A stretch of 64,000 bases of DNA from Telmatactis stephensoni (GCA_029948255.1 JALIZF010001413.1:124001-188000); one strand, 5' to 3'. Counted from the first letter of the stretch, positions 23,392 to 33,038 are shown. The notes: a model not told the origin generated them from the sequence alone. Made by a program: numbers and translations.

Positions 23392-23511
23392 ATGAACAAC
23401 TTTATTTGTTTCTGTGGAAATCCCGCCAAATCATTCAAAAACAAAAATGGTGCTTCCTTCTTTACCTGTGGAACCAAAGTGGATTTTAACAAGTTGGGTC
23501 AGATCTGTTAA
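23392..23511 (+). CDS. Small cysteine-rich ORF, zinc-finger-like (39 aa)
   Basis: Short open frame starting MNNFICFCGNPAK with cysteines at residues 6, 8, 28 and 39 and a GASFFTC segment. The CxCG..P start and FFxC spacing resemble half of a GRF-type zinc finger. It sits just inside the left TIR of the Polinton relic, on the same strand as the ORF at 24137. Could be a fragment of the same broken gene. Function unknown. Confidence 0.35.
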   Translation: MNNFICFCGNPAKSFKNKNGASFFTCGTKVDFNKLGQIC

Positions 23512-24136
23512 CGGGATAGACTGCTCTATTAGAGCTGGTACCGTTCGAACTGTACACTCTGAGCAGGGAGAGTTTTACACTTCTATTTCTACTAGTTTCT
23601 AAGTACTAATAATTGACAACGTCTATTAGAACCACGTGAGACTAGGTGTATTACTATGATTGGCTAATACTACGTAAGCGACGCTTGGACATCGTAGAAG
23701 CTTCGTCATCATTTAACAGATAAATCAGTAATTTCCTATAAGGTAAAAACTAAAAAGAGGAAAGTAAAACTAGATATATTGATGGCAAAAGTGAAGGGCT
23801 ATCCAGCTATGTTAATGTATTCAAGAAAGGAAGTCAAACTAAGTAGAACTAGGTACTAACGTGAACATAGGGGCTACCGCACCTTTAGTACACAAATAGG
23901 CGGGGCTTACCTAGGTTCCGTAAGCAGAGAAATCTTATATGAGATACTTAAGCTATAGCTAAAAGCCTAATGCATTTTGTAGTAAAATGTCTATCACTAC
24001 GACTCAGTATACATGTTTTAACGAACTCAAGTTCTTAGCAAATACAAAGGTTTACCAATCCATTAGAGTCCTAAATTTAGAGTTAAAGATGAAAGTCGAC
24101 GAGGGAAGAGACGAGGCCTTGAAGCAAGTGGACTAG

Positions 24137-24511
24137 TTGGGATGCAACATGAGACTGAAGGAAAATGAGATTTCATTTATTCAGAACCAACTCAAAGAAA
24201 CACCAGGACGACGAAACTTTCCAAAATGCCGGCACGATCTAATTGCCAAGCTAGGAATCAGCTCTTCTGAAGCGAACAATGGGAGGTTACTTTATTCCTG
24301 TAACGTCAAATTTCCCGACCTACCATGTAAATTCTTTCATTGGTATGACGCACTACCACCAGTTCGTGTAGATTTGAAGAGAAGACAGGAAGAAGAAGAA
24401 GAAGAAGAAGAAGAAGAAGAAGAAGAAGAAGAAGAAGAAGAAGAAGAAGAAGAAGAAGAAGAAGAAGAAGAAGAAGAAGAAGAAGAAGAAGAAGAGGAAA
24501 AAGCAAATTAG
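24137..24511 (+). CDS. GRF zinc-finger-like ORF ending in a poly-Glu tract
   Basis: 124 residues. Residues 25-75 include TPGRRNFPKC, then NNGRLLYSC and DLPCKFFHWYDALPP. The pattern NxGRxxxxC..CxFFxWxD is the second half of GRF zinc fingers, single-strand nucleic acid binding modules found in TOP3A, APEX2 and NEIL3. About 40 glutamates follow, encoded by a GAA microsatellite (24388-24496) that has expanded into the frame. Position inside the Polinton relic suggests an element gene; host origin is possible. Confidence 0.5.
   Translation: MGCNMRLKENEISFIQNQLKETPGRRNFPKCRHDLIAKLGISSSEANNGRLLYSCNVKFPDLPCKFFHWYDALPPVRVDLKRRQEEEEEEEEEEEEEEEEEEEEEEEEEEEEEEEEEEEEEKAN
24388..24496 (+). repeat. (GAA)n microsatellite
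   Basis: About 36 uninterrupted GAA units; a homopurine mirror tract able in principle to form triplex DNA. It encodes the poly-Glu end of the ORF at 24137-24511. Confidence 0.97.
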
Positions 24512-24829
24512 TCAAAGAAACTAAAGTTTTCTCGATGAGTTTATAAAAAAACTACAACGAATTTGTTCAACCCTAAAACACTTTCTACTTGATATCCTAG
24601 TTGCATGTATTATATTATTTCTTTACTCAATAAACAATTTAAAGCTTCACACAGTAAACCTAACTATGGTTTTGAATTAGAGATGTAAACATTTTGGTTT
24701 TATCTAAAACAAGAAATTGTAATAAACTTTAATAATAACATGGAGTTTATAGAAGTCAAAATCACTGTTGAATTAATCAACCCCATAAAGCAATGCTGAA
24801 ACACGACTGAGTTAAGATACATTAGTTAA

Positions 24830-26594
24830 GGTGTCTGGAAACAGTTTTTTTGGTCACCAACCGATAACAAATAAACGGTTTAAAAACCACTTTCCTGTAG
24901 TCGATTCTTTAAGATGTTTTAAGACATAGTAGCTAAAGGATTGAAGTTTCAGTGCTAGGTGTGTCCCTGCAATCGGCGTTAATTTATGCATATTATGGGG
25001 AAATTCCGTATATCAGACTTTTGGTTATTTCTCAAAAAGTTTACTATAGAATCTTAAGTCAACTTTGGAAATTAATCTTGGAAGTACGAACTAAGTTTTC
25101 ACCGAGCTTCGAGGAATTTTATTTCGCAAATCTCAAGTTATAAAGTCTTTAATTTGGGATATGATTTTTTAAGGAAAAAGCGAAAAGCGATGTAGAGAAC
25201 TAACATATTCATGTACATCAGTTGATTTTATGCTAGTAGTTGTTTACTACCCTCTTTACATGTCTGAAACGTTTGGAGGCAATTTTTGTATTTTTGGCGG
25301 AGTTAGAGCCTTGGAAAGAAAGAAGACTTTTACGCACAAGTGTCCACAAATTAAGCAAGCGGAGTCGGACTCGCTTTTCTCAAAACTGACTCCAACAATT
25401 TTTTTCCAAACTTCTGCATAGGAAATTGAAACCTTACTGATTTAGCCCTATTAAATTTTATTTTACTGGAAATTCTAGAACGAACACTAGTACTAGAGCA
25501 GAAACAAAATCGGCTTCATAGCCTTTCCAAAAATTGCGTCTCGAGTCAAACGAAAAGCTTCGATTGTTTTGGTTCTGTCCTACTGTTCTTTGTAACAATG
25601 GCGGCATTAAGGGATTAGTGTTCTTTGCGTCACAAACTTTGGTCACACTGTCTTTTGAAAGAAAGACAAGCTGCCTGCAAAATAGTTTTATTTGCATTGC
25701 GGGATAAACTTTTTCATTACAATTTAAAAAACTTTTTTCTGAAATTTGAAAACACTAGAAAAAGTAGAAAAAAACCTTTTCAGCATTTTTTAGATATTCA
25801 AAAAAATGTGTGATAATCTAATCCCTTAATCCCGCCATTGTTACAAAGAACAATAGGACAGAATCAAAACAACCGAAGGCTTTTCGTTTGACTCGAGACG
25901 CAATTTATTGAACGGCTATAAAGCCGATTTTGTTTCTGCTCTTGCGCTCGTTCTATATAGCGCTAAATCAGTAAGGTTTCAATTTCCTATGCAGAAGTTT
26001 GGAAAAAAATTGTTGGAGTCAGTTTTGAGAAAAGCGAGTCCAACTCCGCTTGCTCAATTTGTGGACACTTGTGCGTAAAAGTCTTCTTTCTTTCCAAGGC
26101 TCTAACTCCGCCAAAAATAAAAAAAATGCCTCCAAACGTTTCAGACAAGTAAAGAGCTAGGGTAGTAAACAACTACTAGCATAAAATCAACTGATGTACA
26201 TGAATATGTTAGTTCTCTACATCGCTTTTCGATCCGACATTTACAATCGCCTTAAAAAATCATATCCCAAATTAAAGACTTTATAACTTGAGATTTGCGA
26301 AATAAAATTCCTCGGAGCTCGGTGAAAACTTAGTTCGTACTTCCAAGATTAATTTCCAAAGTTGACTTAAGATTCTATAGTAAACTTTTTGAGAAATAAC
26401 CAAAAGTCTGATATACGGGATTTCCCCACAATATGCATAAATTAACGCCGATTGCAGGGACACACCTAGCACTGAAACTTCAATCCTTTAGCTACTATGT
26501 CTTAAAACATCTTAAAGAATCGACTACAGGAAAGTGGTTTTTAAACCGTTTATTTGTTATCGGTTGGTGACCAAAAAAACTGTTTCCAGACACC
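24830..26594. mobile_element. TTAA-flanked long-TIR foldback element (1.77 kb)
   Basis: TTAA at 24826-24829 and 26595-26598. Ends GGTGTCTGGAAACAGTTTTT and complement. Inverted arms of about 770 bp (24830-25600 and 25825-26594), roughly 95% alike by eye, around a unique centre of about 220 bp. The paired 63-codon frames in the arms (MLGVSLQSAL..) arise from the duplication and look non-coding. The TTAA target and GGTG ends link it to 33039-33687. It sits within the Polinton relic and is therefore younger. Confidence 0.85.
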
Positions 26595-26780
26595 TTAATT
26601 AGTGTAATGCTATTGAAACCGAATAACAATGCCACGGCTGAGTTAATTTACTGACAATGACCTACAGTAATTTAAGTCACTCGTTAAAGCGACGCTGGTG
26701 TTAATTATTTACACCTGGACAGCTGATTTAGTCAATTACCCCGCCTTGCGCTACTATAAAACGACAAGACTGCTTTTGAG

Positions 26781-27043
26781 CAAAGTTAATAGAGTGGAAT
26801 GGTTAGGCAACCCATTGTTCTATTCAATAGAGCAAACATGGATGTTGAGTGGGGCTTTGAGAGTGCACAATCTTTTGTTTTACCGTCATTTATTATGCTT
26901 GATTGAACTGATCCAAACGTTTTCATTGGCTGATTGTCCAATATATGTAGGAATGCTTTTGTTTTGTGCACTTTCACGGTTAGAAAAAGTGAACAAAAAG
27001 ATAGAACAATGGGTTGCCTAACCATTCCACTCTATTAACTTTG
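26781..27043. mobile_element. hAT-like MITE, CAAAGTTAATAG ends, copy 1
   Basis: 263 bp with inverted ends of about 70 bp (CAAAGTTAATAGAGTGGAAT, then GGTTAGGCAACCCATTGTTC), flanked by TTTTGAG on both sides (26774-26780, 27044-27050). Same family as 58850-59208. CA..TG ends and a 7-8-bp target duplication fit the hAT superfamily. A minus-strand frame of 80 codons (26786-27025) runs almost from end to end. Confidence 0.85.
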
Positions 27044-27062
27044 TTTTGAGAAATCATTCCTA

Positions 27063-27063
<1 letters not shown>

Positions 27064-27112
<49 letters not shown>
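27064..27112 (+). repeat. (AAGC)n microsatellite
   Basis: About 12 AAGC units between the hAT-like MITE and the first ATG (27114) of the capsid-gene remnant. Confidence 0.97.
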
Positions 27113-27113
<1 letters not shown>

Positions 27114-28068
27114 ATGGAAGTTACATTTCAAGACATCGAAGAGGATTGCAAATTTAGCATTGTAACGGCGTTACGTGAAGCCGAACAAGAACTTGAAGAA
27201 AACCATGGACTGTTCGAATTCAACCTCACTCCACCATGGACTTGCTTCACGTTTTCACTACTGTCAGGATAGTCGTACGTTTGAACTGATGGGGCCTCTG
27301 CATCTCGATTTGTTCTGTCAAGATCGTCTGATTGTGAACGGGGTAACGATTCGAATTATAATGAATCGAAGCAAGAACTCTTTTTGCCTTGTCAGTCCTA
27401 CCCATGGAGCGGACTACAAAGTCATGATTACCGAGTCAAGTCTGCACGTGCGCAAGGTCAAGCGTCACAACGACGCCTTTCTTGGTATTGTATCCACTCT
27501 GGAACGTACACCGGTCTTGTAACCCATTAATCGAGTCGAGTGTAAAGCCTTGTCTATCCCCGCTGGTCAGATGTCATTCAACCCAGACGATGTCTTTTTG
27601 GGTCAGATTCCGAATCGAATCATCATCGGACTTGTGGAGAACACAGCCTTCAACGGTGCTTTTAATAGAAACCCCTTCAACTTTCAACATTTCAATGTTT
27701 CACAAATTGGAATCTAGGTCAACGGGGAATCGACTCCGATGAAGTCTTTGCAACTCAACTTTGCAGGAGGTCAATACCTAAAAGGTTACATGAGCCTATT
27801 TTTGGGAACTGGGCATTTATTCCACGGCAAAGGCCTTCAAATTGAACGCGAGGATTATCCAAACGGCTACACCCTCTTCGCTTTTGACTTGACCCCAGAC
27901 CTCTCGACCGGGATCCACGTCTCAACAAAAAAGCAAGGAAACCTTCGTATTGGGATTCAGTTTGCTCAAGCATTGCCGGTGACGTTTAACGCCATTGTCT
28001 ACGCTGAATTTGATTCTATGATCGAGATAGACCACAACAGGAATGTGACGTACAATTGGGCTAATTAA
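27114..28068 (+). pseudogene. Polinton major capsid protein remnant
   Basis: Frame 1 from about 27235 to 28068 resembles the C-terminal part of the Polinton double-jelly-roll major capsid protein (annotated in animals as F54H12.2-like). Recognisable stretches: SRTFELMGPLHLDLF, NPFNFQHFNV, REDYPNGYTLFAFDLTPDL and a final VYAEFDSMIEIDHNRNV. Two in-frame stops interrupt it, TAA at 27520-27522 and TAG at 27715-27717, while the frame is otherwise kept. The usual N-terminal region is missing: upstream is a separate 52-codon frame-3 ORF (27114-27272, MEVTFQDIEEDCK) that is unlike capsid sequence. It is followed at once by the protease remnant. Not functional as it stands. Confidence 0.85.
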
Positions 28069-28071
28069 AGA

Positions 28072-28505
28072 ATGAACACTCGACAGATTGCTGGTGTACT
28101 ACAAAACCTCTCGTTTACCAAGGGTTCCTTTCAAGGAGTGTTTGCTTCAGACCTACTACCAACCCGTGTTGCACGTTACCCATCTAATTTCGTCGTAAAC
28201 GTAGATGGACACGACCAACCTGGTTCGTATTGGTGTGCTTTTACTTTGGCAACGATCGAAAAGGGGAATTCTTTGACTCTTATGGTCATAGACCGGGATT
28301 TTACAGTCAGAACTTTGAAGAGTTTGTGGAAAGAAACTCGGTTCAATGGACTTACAATTCACAAGGACTTCAATCCAAGACCTCCGAAGTCTGTGGACAT
28401 TATTGCTTGTATTTTATAATCAATCGTTGTAAGGGTAGTAGCTTGAAAACCATTCTAAGTCGTTTTAGTAAAAATGTTAGCAAAAATGATAATTTTGTGT
28501 ACTAG
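28072..28505 (+). pseudogene. Adenain-like cysteine protease remnant (Polinton PRO)
   Basis: Starts 4 bp after the capsid remnant. Frame 1 (MNTRQIAGVLQNL.., FASDLLP) gives way to frame 3 near 28240, then FFDSYGHRP, WTYNSQGLQS and SEVCGHYCLYF follow: the acidic and cysteine blocks of adenovirus-type maturation proteases (C5 family). The block that carries the catalytic histidine (normally a His-Trp pair) reads PGSYWCAF, with Tyr in place of His. So there are two independent defects, a frameshift and loss of a catalytic residue. In the family this enzyme cleaves virion proteins during maturation. Confidence 0.85.
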
Positions 28506-28656
28506 TTTATCACAAGACATTTTGGATAATGGATCAGAAGTCTGAAATAAAATAAAAATTGTAACCCACCAACAGTGTTAAATAATAATAAAACGCGCAT
28601 TTGCAAAACGCACAAACAGCTTTTATTGAGCGTACTCCATAAAAACATAATACAAT

Positions 28657-29356
28657 TCAAGTATTAAACGTTAACCAACGCTGACGCATTTGTTTCCTAG
28701 AGTTGCGCGATTTGGTCTTCATGGGCCCCGGTGCTGGTCTGGGTAATGATTCTGGTGTAGGAAACCAGTCATTCGTGTTCCCTTCTTTGTCTTCTTCATT
28801 TATCGTGTTTGGTCGCAACTTGAAACTTTTCAGCACATTTCGTCGTTCTTTGTTTCTCACAAGATGTTCAGGGGTGTTCATTTGAGCCAATCCTTTAGTG
28901 AAAATTTCCCATCCTTGTGGATTGGAATTCTTGTGCATTCTCAAAGAATCTCCTTCAAGATCTACAATGTGTGTTCCCTGTTGGGGTTTTCCTTCAAAAA
29001 AAAATCGACTGCGCTCATTTCATAATGTCAGGGTTTTGTTTGATTTTTTCCAGTAACATTTGGCCACGCGCTTTTAGGCTTTGAGGGAGGGCATTAACGA
29101 TTTCTTTCTCTAGTATCTCTTCTTGTGGTTGCGGAGGGGATGTGTTTTCACTTGTTTCGACCTCCGTAGGATTATCGTTTTCAGGTTTCTTGACTTTCCG
29201 CGCCGGTTCGATTTTCATCTTTATTGGTTCCTCTTTTCTCTGATTGTAGTAGGTCAAGTAATTTTGAAGCTTTTGACTGTTATTTAGCACTTTTTCGTCA
29301 TCTGTAAGTTGTTCGTTCTGTAAGATTTCGTGGATGTCGCGCGTGGTCCAAGTCAT
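28657..29356 (-). pseudogene. Polinton virion-associated protein, broken in two
   Basis: Two minus-strand frames: 29015-29356 (starts MTWTTRDIHEILQNEQLTDD, with LTYYNQR and KARGQMLLEKIKQNPDI) and 28657-28944, extended upstream by GTHIVDLEGDSLRMHK and containing NPQGWEIFTKGL. In related Polinton proteins of animals these blocks belong to one polypeptide, so the TGA just after the first frame and the frame change near 29014 appear to be a break. The middle is Pro/Glu/Lys-rich. Function is uncertain; it lies between capsid/protease and ATPase genes as in other elements. Confidence 0.6.
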
Positions 29357-29452
29357 TTAGGCGGGAAGTGAGGGGTGCTGTGGTAACGTGTTTTCTCGCC
29401 TTTAGTCGTTCTAAGGTCTGTTCAGGTACCATAACCATCTTTCTTGTGTAAT

Positions 29453-29788
29453 TCATTTTTTCAAAAATTGTTCCAACAGTGCAATGGCTGGTGGTAATAT
29501 CAAGGAAAGAATGCTCCCCCCTCGTTGTACAAGAATCCGACGTTTCTTTTTCAAAGGCACTTCTTTGGTAGCTTGATTGATCAAACGAGTTCGGTGCGGA
29601 GTCAATCGCTTCTTTTTATGCTTTGATATACGAAGATTGCAATTCAAAAGATTATAGACGCACTCACACAGGGTTTGAATTAATGAATCGTCGGCAGTCT
29701 TGACAAGAGCTTTGACTTGCTGTGGATTGCTGGACACCAAAACTTTAAGGTGATGGTAGTTCTTTTTAGCTTGGCGGCTCATGGTCAA
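29453..29788 (-). CDS. Small basic Polinton protein with hydrophobic C-terminus
   Basis: 111 residues, intact. Starts MTMSRQAKKNYHHLKVLVSS; Lys/Arg-rich centre (KHKKKRLTPHR, PLKKKRRIL); C-terminal GGSILSLILPPAIALLEQFL is hydrophobic or amphipathic. Proteins of this build recur beside ATPase genes in invertebrate Polintons and recall small basic or membrane-active minor virion proteins, but no catalytic motif is visible and the role is not established. It is the only gene of the relic without an obvious lesion; the short length makes that weak evidence of function. Confidence 0.6.
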   Translation of the reverse strand: MTMSRQAKKNYHHLKVLVSSNPQQVKALVKTADDSLIQTLCECVYNLLNCNLRISKHKKKRLTPHRTRLINQATKEVPLKKKRRILVQRGGSILSLILPPAIALLEQFLKK

Positions 29789-29819
29789 CTGAAGGACAGT
29801 GTATTAAAGTTCTTGGTTT

Positions 29820-30484
29820 TTATACCTTTCTGACGTAGACGTATTGTGTTTCCTCTGGAAAGAGATTGGTGCGAAGACGAAACTGATCATTAGTTTCGGG
29901 TTTCAGATCACACAACAGGTACCCATAAGGCTCTGAGGTGGCATCACTAAAAGCTTCTTGCATAAACTTCACATTTCCCGGGTACATTTGTTTGGCGAGG
30001 TGGGTAATTTGACTGCTATCCCTAGGAGACTTGAAGATGAACAAGTAGTGAGCGATAAGAGAAATGTTTCGGATTTCCTTTCCCTGACATACATATATAT
30101 TATGTAGTATAAGAAAGCAGGAAAGATTTAAATGATGGCATGACTTCGTGAATATGTTGGTCAGACGTTTGTTGTTGCTCAATTCGTTCATCAAATCGTC
30201 AATGACTATCAGGTTGCGTTGTGTTGGATCAAGTCGTGTTTCCAAATCACTTGGTAAACCTTCAATAAACGTAATATTAGGAATCGTTTCCATCATTTCA
30301 TCATGAGCTGACTGGTGCATACCATGACACCAGATAATGTTTTGTGGTGCCCCATTGATTACTTCTTCACCTCGTTCTAACATTTTTCGAAGTAAATAAC
30401 TCTTACCGCAACGATTCAAGTTGGTCCTGAAATAACGGCCCCAAATGGATGTTTCAATTGAGGATCCATGGTATCAAATGACAT
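29820..30484 (-). pseudogene. FtsK/HerA-type packaging ATPase remnant (Polinton)
   Basis: Begins at 30484 (MSFDTMDPQLKHPFGAVISG). The Walker A motif is split by a small indel near 30420-30440: GPT is followed by a stop, and RCGKSYLLRKML continues in another frame. Downstream keep the Walker B strand LIVIDDLMNEL and the SCHHLNLSCFLILHNIY segment typical of A32-like packaging ATPases of Polintons and related DNA viruses. C-terminal FRLRTNLFPEETQYVYV is also family-like. In the family the enzyme pumps DNA into the capsid. Here the split nucleotide-binding loop indicates a pseudogene. Confidence 0.85.
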
Positions 30485-30620
30485 GATAACAACTAGTGGG
30501 CTCTTTATATGATACAAAACTTTTCCCCTGACAAAACTCATTGCATGAGTAAATAGTATTCGAGAGTGGGAATACATTCCACTCAATTCAATTGCACATC
30601 AAGTAAATTACAGGTGTTTC

Positions 30621-30790
30621 TTATCCGTTCTTATTTCCCTTATCCATTCCATTCCTATTCTTATTTCATTCCTATTCTTATTCCATTCCATCTGAATCCT
30701 TCTAATTATCCGTTCTTATTTCCCTTATCCATTCCATTCTTATTCTTATTTCATTCCTATTCTTATTCCATTCGATCTGAATCCCTCTAA
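30621..30790 (+). repeat. 85-bp direct duplication of ATTCCATTC-rich DNA
   Basis: Units 30621-30705 and 30706-30790 both begin TTATCCGTTCTTATTTCCCT and differ at a few sites. Low-complexity TTATTC/CATTCC. It adjoins the right TIR array of the Polinton relic. Confidence 0.9.
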
Positions 30791-31138
30791 GTTCATTCGT
30801 CTCAATCCGTCTGTATCCGTCTCAATCCTCGTGAATCCGTCTCAATCCCCCTGAATCCGTCTCAATCCTCCTGAATTCGTCTCAATCCGCCTGTATCCGT
30901 CTCAATCCGTCTGTATCCGTCTCAATCCGTCTGTATCCGTCTCAATCCGTCTGTATCCACCTAAATTCATTGATATCCGCCTGTATCCGCCTAAATTCAT
31001 TGATATCCGCCTGTATCCGCCTAAATTCATTGATATCCGCCTGTATCCGCCTAAATTCATTGATATCCGCCTGTATCCGCCTAAATTCATCGATGTCCGC
31101 CTGTATCCGCCTAAAAAAAGGCTAATTCCATCCCTACT
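30790..31138 (-). repeat. Right TIR minisatellite of the Polinton relic
   Basis: About 170 bp of CTGTATCCGTCTCAATCCGT repeats, then 30-bp units (CCTAAATTCATTGATATCCG) and the terminal GGCTAATTCCATCCCTACT. It is the inverse of 22762-23310, with fewer 30-bp units than the left side and without the 180-bp higher-order pattern, so the two ends have evolved separately. Confidence 0.95.
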
Positions 31139-31291
31139 CAACTCTAGCAAGTTTCAGAGAAAAGTTTCTGCGCGTGTAACAGCGCCTTTAGACTTCACCT
31201 TCGCACAAGAGAGTTGATTTTGCATGACCATACGCGCAACCGCTGGACTGTAACGTTGAGTATAATTTGCTATGCAAAGTAAAAACATCAT

Positions 31292-31576
31292 ACACCTATT
31301 TCAATAAACGTTGTCGGTATGAAGCCTACGTGACTCAGATCACCCGAAAGGGAGTATGGGTAGAAGTTAAAAAATGAAACCACATGAACATCCCAGCACG
31401 ACAATTCAATTCAGCTCCCTTGACCTTGTACACTAAAGAACTTCTCTTGTTGGTGTTAAAATCAAAACCCAAGAAGACAAGAGAATAGAAGTTTTGCTAC
31501 TACCCATGCTACTTTTCGGTCTAGTCGCGTAGGCTTGTGACCTCTCGTACGACAACCTTTTTTGAAATAGGTATAT
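31292..31576. mobile_element. MITE with CCTATTTCAAAAAAGGTTGTC ends
   Basis: Left arm CCTATTTCAATAAACGTTGT, then AAGCCTACGTGACT, CCGAAAGGGAGTATGGGTAG; right arm is the complement (GCATGGGTAG.. TCGCGTAGGCTTG.. GACAACC). A related single arm is at 41808-41900. Ends resemble 10791-11030. Confidence 0.7.
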
Positions 31577-32099
31577 GTAAGTAATTAGAGTTGTTCTCCT
31601 TTGTCCATGAAAGATTAGTCCAATCAATAGCTAGAAGTAAACTCTAAACCCATTGTTTTCTTTTTTTCAGACTTGCGCGCAATTGATATAAGTTAAAACC
31701 TTTCAAAGTTATTGTCTGGGACCTATCCCTTTACTTGAACATTTGAACATTCATTGACTTTCAATTACACACATATTTTACAAGGTACTCGTTTAACCTG
31801 CAAGTAGCATAAAGCTAATCGAGGCAGGTTAGTCTAAAAGTTAGACACAAAATTAATGAATAAAAAGCTTTGTTACCATTGAACAATACAATAGAGTTTT
31901 ACATTGAATTTCCAACACGTCCAATTACGAAGGGCAATTTTGATCATGCATTCTAAAGGCATAAATTCAGTAACATTTCAGTGAAATAATTTAAATATTG
32001 CTATAAACTATCGCTACTATTATTGCTAGAATATTTTATCAGTCTCACAAATAGTCCTCATGCAGGAGACTAAACAACGTAGTAGCGCAGTAACTAAAA

Positions 32100-32405
32100 C
32101 AAGGGGATTCAATGATATATTTAAAGAATATAAAACGGTCGCTTATGTCTCTGTACTGTGATATAAACACGATGGAAGTGTAGAGCAAGAGAAAAGCAAG
32201 CTTAGGAACACGAGGCGTAGCCGAGTGTTTCTCTTGCTTTTCGAGTGCACTACATCTTCCAGAGTGTAAAACATAAAACATATTGCTTTTATAAAATATT
32301 TTCAACGTTTTTTGAGCGAGCCATGTCTCTGTCCTCTGATATAAACATGGAAGCCAGCCAATCAGCGCGCGCGTTATATCTCAAATATTTTATAAATAGC
32401 GATAT
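32100..32405. mobile_element. Hairpin MITE, CCAATCAG family, copy at 32 kb
   Basis: TAAAACGGTCGCTTATGTCT, CTGTACTGTGATATAAACAC, then a hairpin (GTGTAGAGCAAGAGAAAAGC facing GCTTTTCGAGTGCACTACA) with loop GAGGCGTAGCCGAG, then CCAATCAG (32358-32365), GCGCGCGCGTTATATC and TTTTATAA. Same order of parts as 8040-8357; the left half is also shared with 40030-40205. Confidence 0.75.
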
Positions 32406-32419
32406 TGAATGCCGACCTA

Positions 32420-32670
32420 AAGGCCGGTACACACGAGGAAGCTTGCTCCCAAAAACACGCTACTTGGTCTTTTAAATTAACTACAATCTTGGTCAAAGCC
32501 TGTTAGGACTCACGAAGGAGCATGCTCGGGAGCTAGCTTGCTGCATGTTATATTTTGCTCCTGGACCTTGCTTCCTCATATCTAACCAGTTTGATATCAG
32601 GGAGCATGAATTAACCAGTTTGATATCAGGGAGCATGAATAGGGAGCAAAACTTTTGTTGCGCAACGATC
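32420..32670. repeat. GGAGCA-rich palindromic repeat
   Basis: GGCCGGTACACACGAGGAAGC, GAGCATGCTCGGGAGC and CTTGCTTCCTCATAT form complementary blocks, and TTAACCAGTTTGATATCAGG-GAGCATGAA is duplicated in tandem (about 32586-32640). MITE-like; borders uncertain. Confidence 0.5.
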
Positions 32671-32958
32671 TTTTTTACTGATATTTCGACTGAACTCCAT
32701 TAGTCATCTTTAGAATGATGATGACCGATGATGACTGAGAAAGTTCAGCCCAAATATCAGTAAAGAAACATCTTACTACAACTTCTCGTATCTTTGTTTA
32801 TTGTGTCTATTGCTCCAAAACATTCTGGCTGCGCCAATGGCACCTGGTGGTCAATTAAAAAAATCGCAGCAATAAGTTAAGAATGATATCCCAATATAAG
32901 TCAACCATACATGTGAAAAAATACGTGTCATAAGCAAATTAAGGAAAATATTAAGCAC

Positions 32959-32959
<1 letters not shown>

Positions 32960-33017
<58 letters not shown>
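32960..33017 (+). repeat. (ATC)n microsatellite
   Basis: About 19 perfect ATC units just left of the foldback at 33039. Confidence 0.97.
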
Positions 33018-33038
33018 GCATAATGGCTTTTATTTTAA

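Larger units (their letters stand above)
22762..31138. mobile_element. Decayed Polinton/Maverick-like element with minisatellite TIRs
   Basis: About 8.4 kb bounded by AGTAGGGATGGAATTAGCC at the left and its exact complement at the right, each followed inward by a T run and 30-bp repeats (AGGCGGATACAGG-type). Inside lie remnants of major capsid, adenain-like protease and packaging ATPase genes plus two virion-type genes, the core of Polinton self-synthesising elements, which are related to adintoviruses. Polintons are usually 15-20 kb and encode protein-primed polymerase B and an integrase; neither is found here. No clear 6-bp target duplication was seen. Two later insertions (24830-26594 and 26781-27043) leave about 6.3 kb of original DNA. 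The genes carry stops and frameshifts, so this is a relic. Confidence 0.85.

Noticed and set aside
24952..26472. Matching 63-codon ORFs in the two arms of the TTAA foldback
   Set aside because: The duplicated arms necessarily contain the same frame; length and composition are unremarkable and no domain is visible.
22756..31144. 6-bp target duplication for the Polinton relic
   Set aside because: Bases beside the inverted ends (AAGAGT left, CAACTC right) are not direct repeats, so no duplication is claimed.
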